A stretch of DNA of 64,000 bases from Hypomyces perniciosus (Eukaryota > Ascomycota > Sordariomycetes > Hypocreales > Hypocreaceae), in assembly GCA_008477525.1 (NCBI GenBank), contig SPDT01000007.1, positions 2,170,001-2,234,000 on the forward strand, written 5' to 3'. The notes below the pieces were generated by a model. It worked only from the letters and a program-made list of their open reading frames with translations. It was not told where the DNA came from and did not search any database. Of this stretch, positions 31,038 through 42,088 are shown piece by piece. The stretch's first letter is position 1; each line of letters starts with the position of its first letter. The position numbers were made by a program, and so were the translations under genes.

Positions 31038-33054
31038 ATGTGCCATGTAAAGCTGGGCGCCATGTTCTCCAAGATCTTCACGATGCCCACAAGGCTGACT
31101 TTATCGGCATTACAACCAACATCCCCATCCTACCAGCCCTTGAGTCAACACGATGCCGACCCCAACGATGGCGAGGGAACCGGTCGCCTGTCGCAGGAGC
31201 ATGAAGGGCCGCCAAAGGTTCATCGCGATGCTGCTGCCATGATGCTCATCAAGCTGGGTCGCTCACCGGACGAGGCCATCACCATATCTCCAGCTGATGA
31301 CGCACGCATCCTCCGACGCATCGATATCGCTCTCCTCCCTCTCATGCTATCAGTTTATTTCCTCCAAGCTCTCGACAAGGCCACATTATCATACGCTTCG
31401 ATATTTGGGCTCATTGAAGATACAGACCTGGTTGGAGATGAGTTTTCATGGCTCGGAAGCATCGTTTCCCTCGCGCAGGTGTTTATGCAGTTGCCTTTGG
31501 CCTGGGCCCTGGTTAAGCTTCCCATTGGAAAGTTCACGAGTGCCATGGTGTTAGCATGGGGAATCACATTGACGGGAATGACATGGGCTCACAATTTTCC
31601 CCAACTATTGGCTGCTCGTTTTTTTCTAGGCGTTTTTGAGGCTTGTGTCGGCCCAAGTTTTGTTGCCATTACGCAGATGTGGTGGAGGCGAAGGTAAGCC
31701 CTTCATTCACCCATTTCTTCTACGATGCCCCGGGCTTATTCTTCATTCACCAGAGAGCAAACAATGAGGATTGGATCCTGGTACTGTATGAATGGCCTCA
31801 CATGGGTGGTGAGTTATGGAATATCCAGACCACAAAGATCGCACCGCTAATGGCCCACAGCTTGGAAGTCTCATCACATATGGACTGGCGAGCATCGATT
31901 CCCAAATGAAGCCATACCAGGTAAGACGCAGGTTACATACTGCTCACCCTCGATCCATTGTCACTGACGTTCCTATAGATTATCTTCCTCTTTTTTGGTA
32001 TCGTCACGGTCGGCGTTTCGGGAGCCATGTTCTATTGGATGCCCGATTCACCCACCGAAGCCAAGTTCCTGAGTGACGACGACAAAGTCATTGCCATTGA
32101 GCGGCTGCGCAACAACCAGATGGGTGTTATGTCGCGCGAGTGGAGATACCTGCACTTCTTCGAAGCTTTATCAGATCTCAAGACTTGGTTGTGGTTCGTC
32201 ATGATATTCTGCATATCAGTGCCTTCAAATGGCATCTCTACTTTCGGACCGCTCATTATCAAGTCGTTCGTGTCCGATCCCTTCCAAACCATGCTCTTCA
32301 ACGTTCCGGTGGGCCTGTCTCATATCTGTGCTGTCTCTCTGAGTGCGTACGCGTCGATGAAGTGGAAACTCAAAGGCCCTGTGATTGCTATTCTCTGCAT
32401 TCCGCCTATGATTGGCTTTTCAATATTGCTACACTTTCCGCACGATGTTGAGCATAGAGCCGTTTTGCTTGGGGGCTACTTCTGTTTATGCACATTTACC
32501 GGCATCAGTAAGCTCTGGCCCCTATCTACTGTGTGACAAAGGCTAATTTTTCGGTAGCACCTCTGATCTACGCATGGTCTGCGCAGAATACCGCCGGGGA
32601 CACAAAACGCAAAACCACGTCAGCACTTGTGTTCATCGGCTCCTCCGCTGGTAACGTTATCGGCCCTCTCCTCTTTACGCCCGACGAAGCACCAGCCTAC
32701 AACCGGGGTTTGCGCGCAAATTTTGTCTTCTTCGCTATGGTCATCCTCCTTGTGGGGTTAACGTCGCTTTACCTGAAGTGGCTAAACACATCACATGCCA
32801 AGTGCAGAGTGGCGTTAGGAAAGAGTGCGGTAGTCTTAGACATGAGTTTAGAGACGGCTGAGGAGGTAGAGCGCATGGAGGCCTTGGAGAGGGCGATGAG
32901 GGAAGGGAACCAGAGACTAGCTGAGGAGAATGGAGACACAAGACTCTCAGGAGATGATGAGGAAACAGCTAGACGATTGCATGATATGAAAGGTGGTAAG
33001 GCTTTTGCTGACATCACGGACTTGGAGAACGAAGATTTTGTGTTTGTATTTTGA
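31038..33054 (+). CDS. MFS transporter, allantoate permease/ACS (Dal5-like) group
   Basis: Five exons, 31038..31693, 31754..31808, 31861..31920, 31979..32507 and 32558..33054, encode 598 residues with frame kept throughout. The 55- and 60-nt exons reconstitute the conserved stretch WWRRREQTMRIGSWYCMNGLTW. The fold shows 12 predicted membrane spans, the TM1 region LLPLMLSVYFLQALDKATLSYASIFG, and the C-terminal AWSAQNTAGDTKRKTTSALVFIG typical of anion:cation symporters for allantoate, vitamins or other small organic anions. The ATG is ambiguous: 31038, 31062 and 31083 are all in frame and only change a disordered tail. The acidic C-terminal tail (residues about 530-598) is long for the family. 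Confidence 0.9.
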
Positions 33055-33379
33055 TATTCTGGAGCACCAAAGGTTTGTTGACAGTGGAGTCTGGAAAGTG
33101 GGTTTCACGTTGAACATAATGAAACTGTTTGGGATCAAAGAAGGGCATTTTGTTCCGAGGCTTATGATTCACGTTTAGAGACAGGGAAACAAAGCAGGAT
33201 CCAAAGACGGGTTATTTAATTTGATCATCATTCTTTTTCTTTCACTGAATCACGAGGTGTTCGCAACTCAGTTATAAATGGCCAATCGACCCCTGAATGC
33301 GTTGTTTTCCAATGAGACACCGCATTAACACCGACATCAAATTACTACCACACTTGAAGCTCCTTACAACTATCTCACC
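33055..33379. other. intergenic spacer
   Basis: Terminator of the MFS gene and promoter of the small secreted-protein gene. A TTATAAATGG element lies about 110 bases before the next ATG. No gene. Confidence 0.5.
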
Positions 33380-33712
33380 ATGAACATTAAAAGCCTTCAA
33401 TTTCTACTGTTCTGTGGATTGCAGGTCAAGGCGCTCCCTATGCGGAGTGGCCAGGACAGCGACAGTAGAGGCGACAAATTGGCAGTCATGGAGAAGCACG
33501 GTTACCTCAATGTCTCGAGTAACGTGATCGTGGCCGGGAGCAAATGGAAAGATGATATCGGAAACGCCATAAGAGAAGGATTGGAGAAGGACAGAGAAAA
33601 ACAAAGACAGGGGGAGAGAGAACGGGAGAACAGGAGGAAGAAGATGGAGGAGAACTGCATCTGGCCGCTCTGCTTTTGCTTCTGGGCTTGCAAGTCAGAC
33701 GAAAAGGCCTAG
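33380..33712 (+). CDS. small putative secreted protein, 110 residues
   Basis: A single exon with ATG in a TCACCATG context. The first 20 residues (MNIKSLQFLLFCGLQVKALP) look like a signal peptide with cleavage near ALP-M. The mature part has one glycosylation sequon (NVSS), a strongly charged helix of repeated Glu/Arg/Lys (residues about 70-95) and a short Cys/Trp-rich tail with the pattern C-x4-CFCFWAC. I recognise no family. Size, secretion signal and Cys tail would fit an effector-like or cell-wall protein, but this is inference. A purine-rich repetitive DNA stretch (33580-33650) encodes the charged helix, so a chance open frame is the main alternative. Confidence 0.5.
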   Translation: MNIKSLQFLLFCGLQVKALPMRSGQDSDSRGDKLAVMEKHGYLNVSSNVIVAGSKWKDDIGNAIREGLEKDREKQRQGERERENRRKKMEENCIWPLCFCFWACKSDEKA

Positions 33713-35112
33713 TTTGGCAAAGACTGGGGTCTCCTGCGAGAGCAACGTTGCAAATATTTCAGGGAGTGTGAATGGGCCAGTATGCATAAACAATTAGACA
33801 AAATGTGTTGGTTGAACGGAAGAAGGAGAGTTTGTGGGGAAGTTCCGAAGGCTGGTTTTGAGTTCAGCACGGGCAAAGCATGAACCAACAATACGGAATA
33901 TCATCAAACAATGTTGGCTTTCTTCACATGATAGCCATTGCAGCCGAGGAAAGATATGTGACTCCTGGTATGAACAAGGAATAAGGGTCCCTCCGCAAGT
34001 CCATACTCTGCACAGATAGGTGAAATGGAGGGTGGAGGGTGAAGTGAAGTAGAGCAAACAACCAAGCCAACAACAGAATCGTGTGTTTCAACTAAATGTA
34101 TGTATGTAACTAGCTGCATCACAAGCAAACAACATCTCGCACCTGTATTCCAAAAATGGAAGCCCGTTGCGAAGGCAAATAAGATCACGGAGGGGTGTAA
34201 ACTCCAGCCCAGCTGGGGCCGTGCCATATGCGAACGAGGTATTTTCAGCAGACGACCCAACAACTCTGGAAGATCGGAATTACCGATGACTGTTCGGCTC
34301 CGGACACAGCACGAGGCCATGCGGACTGTGGAACTTCCCTACGGCGCCGCTAATTGTCGTTCCCGGGGCGGAGGATAACTCAAAACGGGGGTTTGAGACG
34401 GCGTGCGGAGGTCCGAGGAGCCGCTGCTATGGCTGCCGAGACCGTTGATCCTCCGGAGATACGGTTTGGTTCCAGGGTTTTATTATTATACACGGGTTTT
34501 GCGGAGACCAAGCTTGTGCATTTACTTAATCCATAGCGTGATATCGCTGGATATTGCTGTATTTTCTACATCAACATGAAGACATGACCAAGGCCCGCTT
34601 ACCCGGTAATACGTGGCTGACATCCTTCGTATGTAGTACGAAGTAATGACGGACAGCAGATTCATGAATCAGCCGCCCAGACAAATATGCTTAGATCAGG
34701 CTGATTTCTTCCTCGGCATTGGTTGGCTGTGGAGCTGCTACTGGCCAGCACCGCCTCCTCCGAGAGACAACTCACCCAAAGGTGGAGGCAGACGCGAAAG
34801 CCGCCACAACAACACCAGAGGCTTCCATCTGCCACCAAACTGTGTTATGCAAAGTCGACCTATCGCGATCGATTCCTGCAAATAATATTCTCGTAAAGTC
34901 GGCAGTCCTGATCTCGCGCTTTTTGCAGGTATAAAGAGCCGTTGGTCTGCCCTCGAGCTGCTGTTTCCATTCCGCTCAATACGGCTTCTCTCCAGAAACA
35001 CCAAAGCACTCAACACAGGGATCTCAGCTCCTCTAGATTTCTTACAATCCTAGGGATTTTTCTACTTCTAATCTCACTTATCCCTTTCAACAAATTATCC
35101 TCATCGCCCAAG
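33713..35112. other. 1.4-kb intergenic region
   Basis: No supported gene. It contains a TACGAAGTA nonamer in an inverted pair (34625-34645) and a TATAAAG element near 34930, about 180 bases before the chitinase ATG. The chitinase frame is open upstream from about 34942 but has no ATG there. Confidence 0.5.
34637..34645. repeat. TACGAAGTA nonamer in inverted pair
   Basis: CTTCGTA at 34625-34631 and TACGAAG at 34637-34643 form a perfect 7-bp inverted repeat with a 5-base loop. Confidence 0.55.
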
Positions 35113-36420
35113 ATGGCTGAAGGTTACCGCTCGGTCGCCTACTTTGTCAACTGGTAGGTCAAGTGAAACCACACATCACATACAACCAACCAAACGACTG
35201 ACTTTCGTTTTCAAGGGCCATCTATGCCCGACAGCATCGACCTCAGGACCTCCCAGCTGAGAAGCTTACTCATGTTCTCTACGCCTTTGCCAATGTCCGC
35301 TCAGACAGCGGAGAAGTGTACGCACCCCTCATCTCATCCCCTCACTCTGAATGATATGCTGATGACGTATAGGCATATGACCGACGGCTGGGCGGATACC
35401 GACATTCACTGGGAAGGTGACTCCTGGAACGACACCGGCACCAATCTGTACGGGTGTCTCAAGCAGCTCAACCTCCTGAAGAAGAAGAACCGCAATCTCA
35501 AGGTGCTCCTGTCCATCGGCGGCTGGACATATAGCTCCAACTTCAAGGACCCGGCCAGCACCCCACAAGGCCGTGAGACGTTCGCCAAGTCCAGCCTCGA
35601 GCTGCTCAAGAACTTTGGTTTCGATGGTCTGGACATTGATTGGGAGTATCCCCAGAATGCAGATGAGGCCACGAACTTTGTCGAGCTTCTCGAGACTGTC
35701 CGCAATGAGCTGGACGCGTATTCGCAGACACTTGGCAATGGCCATCACTTTGAGCTGACTGTGGCTTGTCCTGCTGGTTCTCAAAATTTTGAGAGGCTTG
35801 ACATCGCCGGCATGGATAGGTACTTGGACTTCTGGAACTTGATGGCCTACGACTATGCCGGGTCTTGGGACCAAATCAGCGGACACCAGGCCAACCTCCA
35901 CCATTGCCAGGCCAACCCTGCCTGCACGCCGTTCTCTACCGATGCGGCTATTGAGTATTACACCAGTCAGGGAGTAGCTGCCAACAAGATTGTCCTCGGC
36001 ATGCCCCTTTATGGACGTGCATTTGAGAACACTGACGGACCCGGCCAACCATACAGCGGCATCGGTGAAGGATCCTGGGAGAACGGAATCTTTGATTACA
36101 AGGTCCTTCCAATTGAGGGAGCTGAAGAGATCTACGATGAGCAGACCGGGGCTACTTACTGCTACAACTCGCAGACGAGAAAGCTCGTCACTTACGATAC
36201 TCCGGCCATGAGCAGGGTCAAGGTTGAATACATCCAACAGAGGGGCCTGGGAGGCGCCATGTGGTGGGAGAGCAGTGCCGACAAGCAGGGCGATGACAGT
36301 TTGATCGGGACGGTTATTGATGGGCTGGGAGGACCAGACGCATTGCTGAGGCAGGACAATTGCCTCGAGTATCCGGAGACCAAGTATGACAACTTGAGGG
36401 AGGGATTTCCCAACAATTGA
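35113..36420 (+). CDS. GH18 endochitinase, Chi42/ChiB-like, without signal peptide
   Basis: Exons 35113..35153, 35216..35317 and 35373..36420 encode 396 residues. Introns are 62 and 55 nt. The GH18 catalytic motif is complete (DGLDIDWE, Asp132 to Glu139), as are the substrate-site segments [26 protein letters not shown] and [11 protein letters not shown]. The protein lies close to the fungal subgroup A chitinases such as Trichoderma Chi42/Ech42 and Aspergillus ChiB. It hydrolyses chitin, and roles range from mycoparasitism to autolysis. The only ATG in frame is [14 protein letters not shown], so no secretion signal is encoded. The 5' leader in the same frame contains a hydrophobic stretch (RFLTILGIFLLLISLIPF) that would be a signal only with a non-ATG start. 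Confidence 0.93.
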
Positions 36421-37034
36421 GGAATTAGATAAGGGCTGGGAGAGGACGGAAAGAAATATGCCACCAGAATGGAATTGGCAAGATGAGCTATTGCAGGAAG
36501 ATTAAAATGAATCAGAGCTCATATTGATGAATGCTTTTTGCTGAAACATAGATAGTTGTGACTGTCGTGACGCGTGACTCCTGAAGGGCCTCCGTAGGAC
36601 CGTTCCGAAATCTGTGGTTTGTCTACCTTGACCTATTTAGTATTGTGAGAGAGAGTCATTTGAGTAATCGGTAAAACGATGTGAGCCTTTTCAGCGCAGC
36701 ACAAGTTATTGACTGTTGTCTACGAAGTATTAATACGAAGTATGGAGTAGGTGAAGTAGAACTGAAGAGAGGAGAAATGCCCCGCTTCTGCTGCACGTGA
36801 TTCATCCCACTGTCGTGGCGGCTGATTGAGCGCCAAATGGTCCGTGCGCCAAGCTCCGAGCTACCAAAAAATTTCGCCCATCAGAAAAAAAGGCTTCAGA
36901 AACTTCTGAAAGACATCACTGGAGAAGAAAAAGCCAAAAACACTCCACCACCAATTGCAATCGCAACAACCACTCGACTTGCCCTCTTCTCTCCTCCTCC
37001 CTCAATCTGCGGCCTCTGCCTGGGACGAGATAAG
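36421..37034. other. intergenic region upstream of NOP56
   Basis: Carries two TACGAAGTA nonamers and, 160 bases before the NOP56 ATG, an AAAAAATTT box (36866-36874) like the RRPE element of ribosome-biogenesis genes. The NOP56 frame is open from an upstream ATG at 36837, but that leader is not conserved. Confidence 0.5.
36721..36742. repeat. two TACGAAGTA nonamers in tandem
   Basis: Copies at 36721-36729 and 36734-36742, same orientation, followed directly by TGGAGTA. Confidence 0.6.
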
Positions 37035-38731
37035 ATGGCGCACCTCGACTATGCGCTCTTCGAGAGCACCCTCGGCTTTGCCCTCTTCAGCGTGGTGCAC
37101 CAGACCGATGCGGTTGGCTTCAAGCTGAAGGAGGTGCAGCAAGCCGCCATTGACCTCTCCAAGTTCGGCAAGATGGTCAAGCTGGTCAACTTCACTCCTT
37201 TCGGGTAAGTCCTTGCGGGATGCGTGGGCGCGCGGCTGTTGCGACTCGAGGCTGAGACTGACTTTTTTGTTTTCTTCGTAACCAGCGGCTCTGCTCAGGC
37301 CCTCGAGAACGTGAACCTTGTTTCTGAGGGTATCGTTTCCGAAGCCCTCAAGTCGATCCTCGAACTCAGTCTCCCCAAGACAGGCGGCAAGAAGAGCAAG
37401 ATTGTGCTGGGTGTCGCCGAACGAACTCTTGCTGGCTCCATCAAGGCTGCTTTCCCTGGCCTAGAGTGCGAGACGTCTGACACCTCCGTTGTCGTTGCCG
37501 AAATTCTTCGTGGCATTCGACTCCATGCGGATAAGCTCCTCAAGGGCCTCCAGGTGGGTGACCTTGACAAGGCCTCTCTTGGTCTGGCTCACGCCTACTC
37601 GCGTGGCAAGGTCAAGTTCAGCGCCACGCGAAACGACAACCACATCATCCAGGCCATTGCCGTGCTCGACACCAAAGACAAAGTTTTGAACCAGGGGTAC
37701 ATGCGTCTTCGTGAAGGGTACGGATGGCACTTTCCCGAGCTCATCAGAATTGTGTCGGATAACTTGACCTATGCAAAGCTCGTCGCGGTCATTCAGAACA
37801 AGAAGGGCTTGAGCGACGGCATGTTGCATGACATCGCTGCTGTTATCGAAGAAGATGGAGACAAGGCACAGGCTATCATTGACGCTGCCAAGGTCTCTAT
37901 GGGCATGGACATGGCTGATGTTGACCTTGAGATCATCCTTAAGCACGCTGACAATGTCATCACGCAAGCCCAGAACCGAATCACATTTGCCAGCTACCTC
38001 GAGCGGAAGTTGGGTGAGGTTGCTCCCAACCTCCAGGCCCTGGTTGGCCCTATCATTGCTGCCCGTCTCATTTCTCATGCGGGATCCCTGGCCAACTTGG
38101 CCAAATGCCCAGCATCCACCTTGCAGATTCTTGGTGCCGAGAAGGCTCTGTTCCGCGCCCTCAAGAGCAAGAGTAACACACCCAAGTACGGATTGCTTTA
38201 CAACGCAAGCGCGATTGGTAAGGCGGGTCCCCGCAACAAGGGTCGCATCTCGCGATACCTCGCCAACAAATGCAGCATGGCTGCTCGCATTGACTTCTTT
38301 TCAGAGGAGCCCTCGAGCCGATTCGGTGAGGCATTCAAACAGCAAGTGGACGATCGCTTGGAATTTTACGCGACTGGCAAGCGCCCGGCCAAGAATGTTA
38401 CTGTCATGGTACGAGATGCTCCATCCGTGACCTTCCATGGACAATACTGACTAGCATGCAGGAAACCGTAATGGCCTCTCTCGGTGATACTGCAAAGGCT
38501 TCTCTCGGCGACATCATCGACGAGGATGATGAAGATGAAGACATGGAGGATGCTCCTGAGCCTCCTTCCGCCAAGAAGCAGAAGAAGGACAAGAAGGACA
38601 AGAAGGATAAGAAGAAGGATAAGGAGGAGAAGAAGCGCAAGCGAACAGAGGAAGAGGCTCCTGCCGTGAAGGCCGACGATGGCGAGAAGAAGAAAAAGAA
38701 GAAGAAGTCGAAGGCGGCGGATAATGAATAG
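37035..38731 (+). CDS. nop56: box C/D snoRNP core protein Nop56
   Basis: Exons 37035..37204, 37286..38408 and 38462..38731 encode 520 residues (yeast Nop56 has 504). The N-terminal domain (MAHLDYALFESTLGFALF...LKEVQQAAIDLSKFGK), the central coiled region with VKFSATRNDNHIIQAIAVLD and YGWHFPELIRIV, and the NOP domain (APNLQALVGPIIAARLISHAGSL; ARIDFFSEEPSSRFG) identify it as Nop56 rather than its paralog Nop58, whose N-terminus differs. It scaffolds box C/D snoRNPs with fibrillarin and Nop58 for rRNA 2'-O-methylation in the nucleolus. The tail is the usual KKD/KKE-rich nucleolar sequence. An in-frame ATG at 36837 would add 66 unlike residues. An open tract continues in frame after the TAG stop (separate entry). 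Confidence 0.95.
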
Positions 38732-38995
38732 AGTGCGTTCCAAACCTCAGAGGCTTCGGGGAGAGATGAGCATCATGCCTTGGCTCGTTTAACTAATCAC
38801 AAAGAGCAGAATGCCGGCAAGGTTGTTGGTGTCGACACCTATGACGAGCAGAGTCTAAAGGAGTTGCTCGAGCTGCAGGTGGAGCTGCAAAAGGAGCTGA
38901 ACAAGGTCGAGATGGAGAAGACCGAAGAAGAGATAAAGCAGAAGCCGCTCAAGGCTTTGTACAAGAAGCAGGGGCCGCTGTCGAAGTCTCAGTAG
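38732..38995 (+). other. coding-like open tract in frame with, and directly after, the NOP56 stop
   Basis: After the NOP56 TAG (38729-38731) the same frame stays open for about 87 codons to a TAG at 38993-38995. From about 38805 the codons look used: G/C-ending Leu, Lys and Glu codons, and a helical charged peptide beginning NAGKVVGVDTYDEQSLKELL and ending LYKKQGPLSKSQ. There is no ATG at a sensible place in this frame. A CTAAT plus CAAAGAGCAG stretch at 38792-38809 looks like a branch site and 3' splice site. It could be the last exon of a small gene, an alternative NOP56 end or a readthrough extension. I cannot complete a gene model. Confidence 0.4.
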
Positions 38996-39732
38996 TCGGA
39001 GTCCCTCTGAACACGGAGCATCCGGGATTGGCCCTGGCTGCCGGGTGGCATGTGCGATTCACTTTGAGGGAGTTGCAGGACTCAGGATTTGGCGTTTGAG
39101 GAAACACGTTTGATGCTTTATGCGTTTGTGTAGATACTTATGGGGGGATACTACATACCCAACCATTACGTTGCAAAGGGAAATTCAAAGGTTGCTACTA
39201 GCTACAATTAGCTTGGTGTTTCTGACGATATGCCTTGGTCTTGACATGACAGGATCTCATCCAGGTACAGTGTGTGGGCTTGCGTGTGTTGTCATTACGA
39301 CCTTCAACTCACTTCACTGCCCACGAGGTATCTCCATGTCGCAGTCACCGATCAATATGACACCATGGAGATGGATTTGGTATGCCAGGATATTCTGGAT
39401 ACTGAGTACTCTTGAGTTTGCCACCTGCTAATACTTTTGCACAGCTTCAAGATACTAACTATCACATGGATTGGTCAAGTCTGACGTGACGTCAATCACA
39501 CAAACTACGAGTACACATACACACACGGCAATGGAACAACATTTGTTTGGCATCATTGCGCATTGTCACATGAACTACTATTCCCGAAAACTCCCAGACG
39601 TGGTCTTAATCAAGCATTCATTACCAGAAGCCGCCAGATGCGCTCTATGCTACATCAACGCCTGTTATTTTGTTTGGCAGTCCCATGGCTCCAGCCGTCC
39701 AATTCCACAATTCCTTTTTTTAAGTTGGTCGT
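38996..39732. other. intergenic region
   Basis: 3' flanks of the NOP56 region and of the ubiquitin-eS31 gene. Short open frames without support. CACACAC-like microsatellite near 39510-39525. Confidence 0.5.
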
Positions 39733-40831
<1,099 letters not shown>

Positions 40832-41505
40832 ATGGTCAAGAAGAGAAAGAACAAGTACGATACCCTCTGCTTTGCGTCGTCTATACCCCCCTCTGGCTGC
40901 CAGCAATTGGGCGACAACGATGATACTTCAGCACAGATGCTAACAAACAACTTGTAGCGGCCGCAACAAGAAGGGCCGCGGCCACGTCAAGCCCATCCGA
41001 TGCAGCAACTGCTCGCGATGCACGCCCAAGGACAAGGCCATCAAGCGCTTCACCATCCGCAACATGGTCGAGTCCGCTGCTATTCGTGCGTCCACCTCTC
41101 CCTCCGAATCCGAGAAATACATGATGCTAACTAGTTCGTCGTAGGTGACATCTCGGATGCCTCCGTCTTCGCGGAGTACACCGTACCCAAGATGTACCTG
41201 AAGCTGCAGTACTGCGTCTCTTGTGCCATTCACGGCAAGATTGTCCGGTACGTTGCCTCCCTTGGGAGTGTTACAACTGCGCCATCATGGCGTATGTGCT
41301 TCAGATGAGCCTTGGTTGTACTGCGGGCATAGTCCTGCCTCTCGAACATTCTCCCCCTTTCCCCCCAAGGTACGTCCGATCAGAAGAGCTGACAGAGTTC
41401 CACAGTGTCCGATCGCGTGTGGGTCGCCGCAACCGTGCCCCTCCTCCTCGCGTTCGCTACAACAAGGATGGCAAGAAGATCACCCCTACCGCCCCCAAGG
41501 CTTAA
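40832..41505 (+). CDS. rps26: 40S ribosomal protein eS26
   Basis: Four exons, 40832..40854, 40958..41085, 41145..41247 and 41406..41505, encode 117 residues. The first exon has just 23 bases (MVKKRKN). Conserved blocks are [20 protein letters not shown], the zinc Cys pairs CSNC and CVSC, and the C-terminal [18 protein letters not shown]. eS26 lies at the mRNA exit channel of the small subunit. Introns are 103, 59 and 158 nt, among the longer ones in the window, as is common for ribosomal-protein genes. The CT-rich leader and AAAATGGTC start context indicate strong expression. Confidence 0.96.
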
Positions 41506-42088
41506 ATGGGCATAATGGTGTCTGGTGGGATGGAGTCTGGTTACGTTTCACGTCTGCATGTAAACACGGGTTAGATGAGCATCTGGGACAATGAATCCCG
41601 GGGAATCCAAATGAATCGGACTTTTTTCTTGCTGTTCATGATCAACTCTGTTATCCTGACCCCACTATGTGACAATGGCATTGACTTGTGAAATCTCGCT
41701 GCTTCCATGGCTTCGGAATGAGACGAGGTGACTGTCACGAAACATGATCACTTGTTTGCATCAATTTTATCATCTTGCCACTCGTAGGTCACAGTTATGG
41801 ACGGTCTAATGAATTTGAATCGATGATGCACCAAACCCTGACCTCTTATTGCCTAGGAAGAAACATCACGACTTTGACATAAATGCGTCAACTAACAGTC
41901 TAACACAAACAACTAACCACCACAACAAATCCATTAACATGATTTGAGATGAACACTTCTGATACCAGATAAAAAATACCCAATCTTCAATAAAACAAAG
42001 CAAAAAGAGGCTTCTATCCATCGACACGTGTGTTGTTTGTAGTATGCTGGGCCGACAGCTCATATTTACCCTACACCGTCACGGCCTT
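41506..42088. other. intergenic region, convergent 3' flanks
   Basis: AT-rich in its second half. No gene seen. Confidence 0.5.

Noticed and set aside
26506..33054. A secondary-metabolite cluster built on the P450 and MFS genes
   Set aside because: No polyketide, peptide or terpene synthase lies in or near the stretch, the two genes are 2.7 kb apart, and neighbours are housekeeping.
36837..37034. N-terminal extension of Nop56 from an upstream ATG
   Set aside because: The 66 added residues are low-complexity and unlike the family; the internal ATG gives the conserved start.
37035..38731. Initial call of Nop58
   Set aside because: The N-terminus (YALFESTLGFALF...LKEVQ) and the ARIDFFSEEPS block match Nop56, not the TETSAGYALL start of Nop58.
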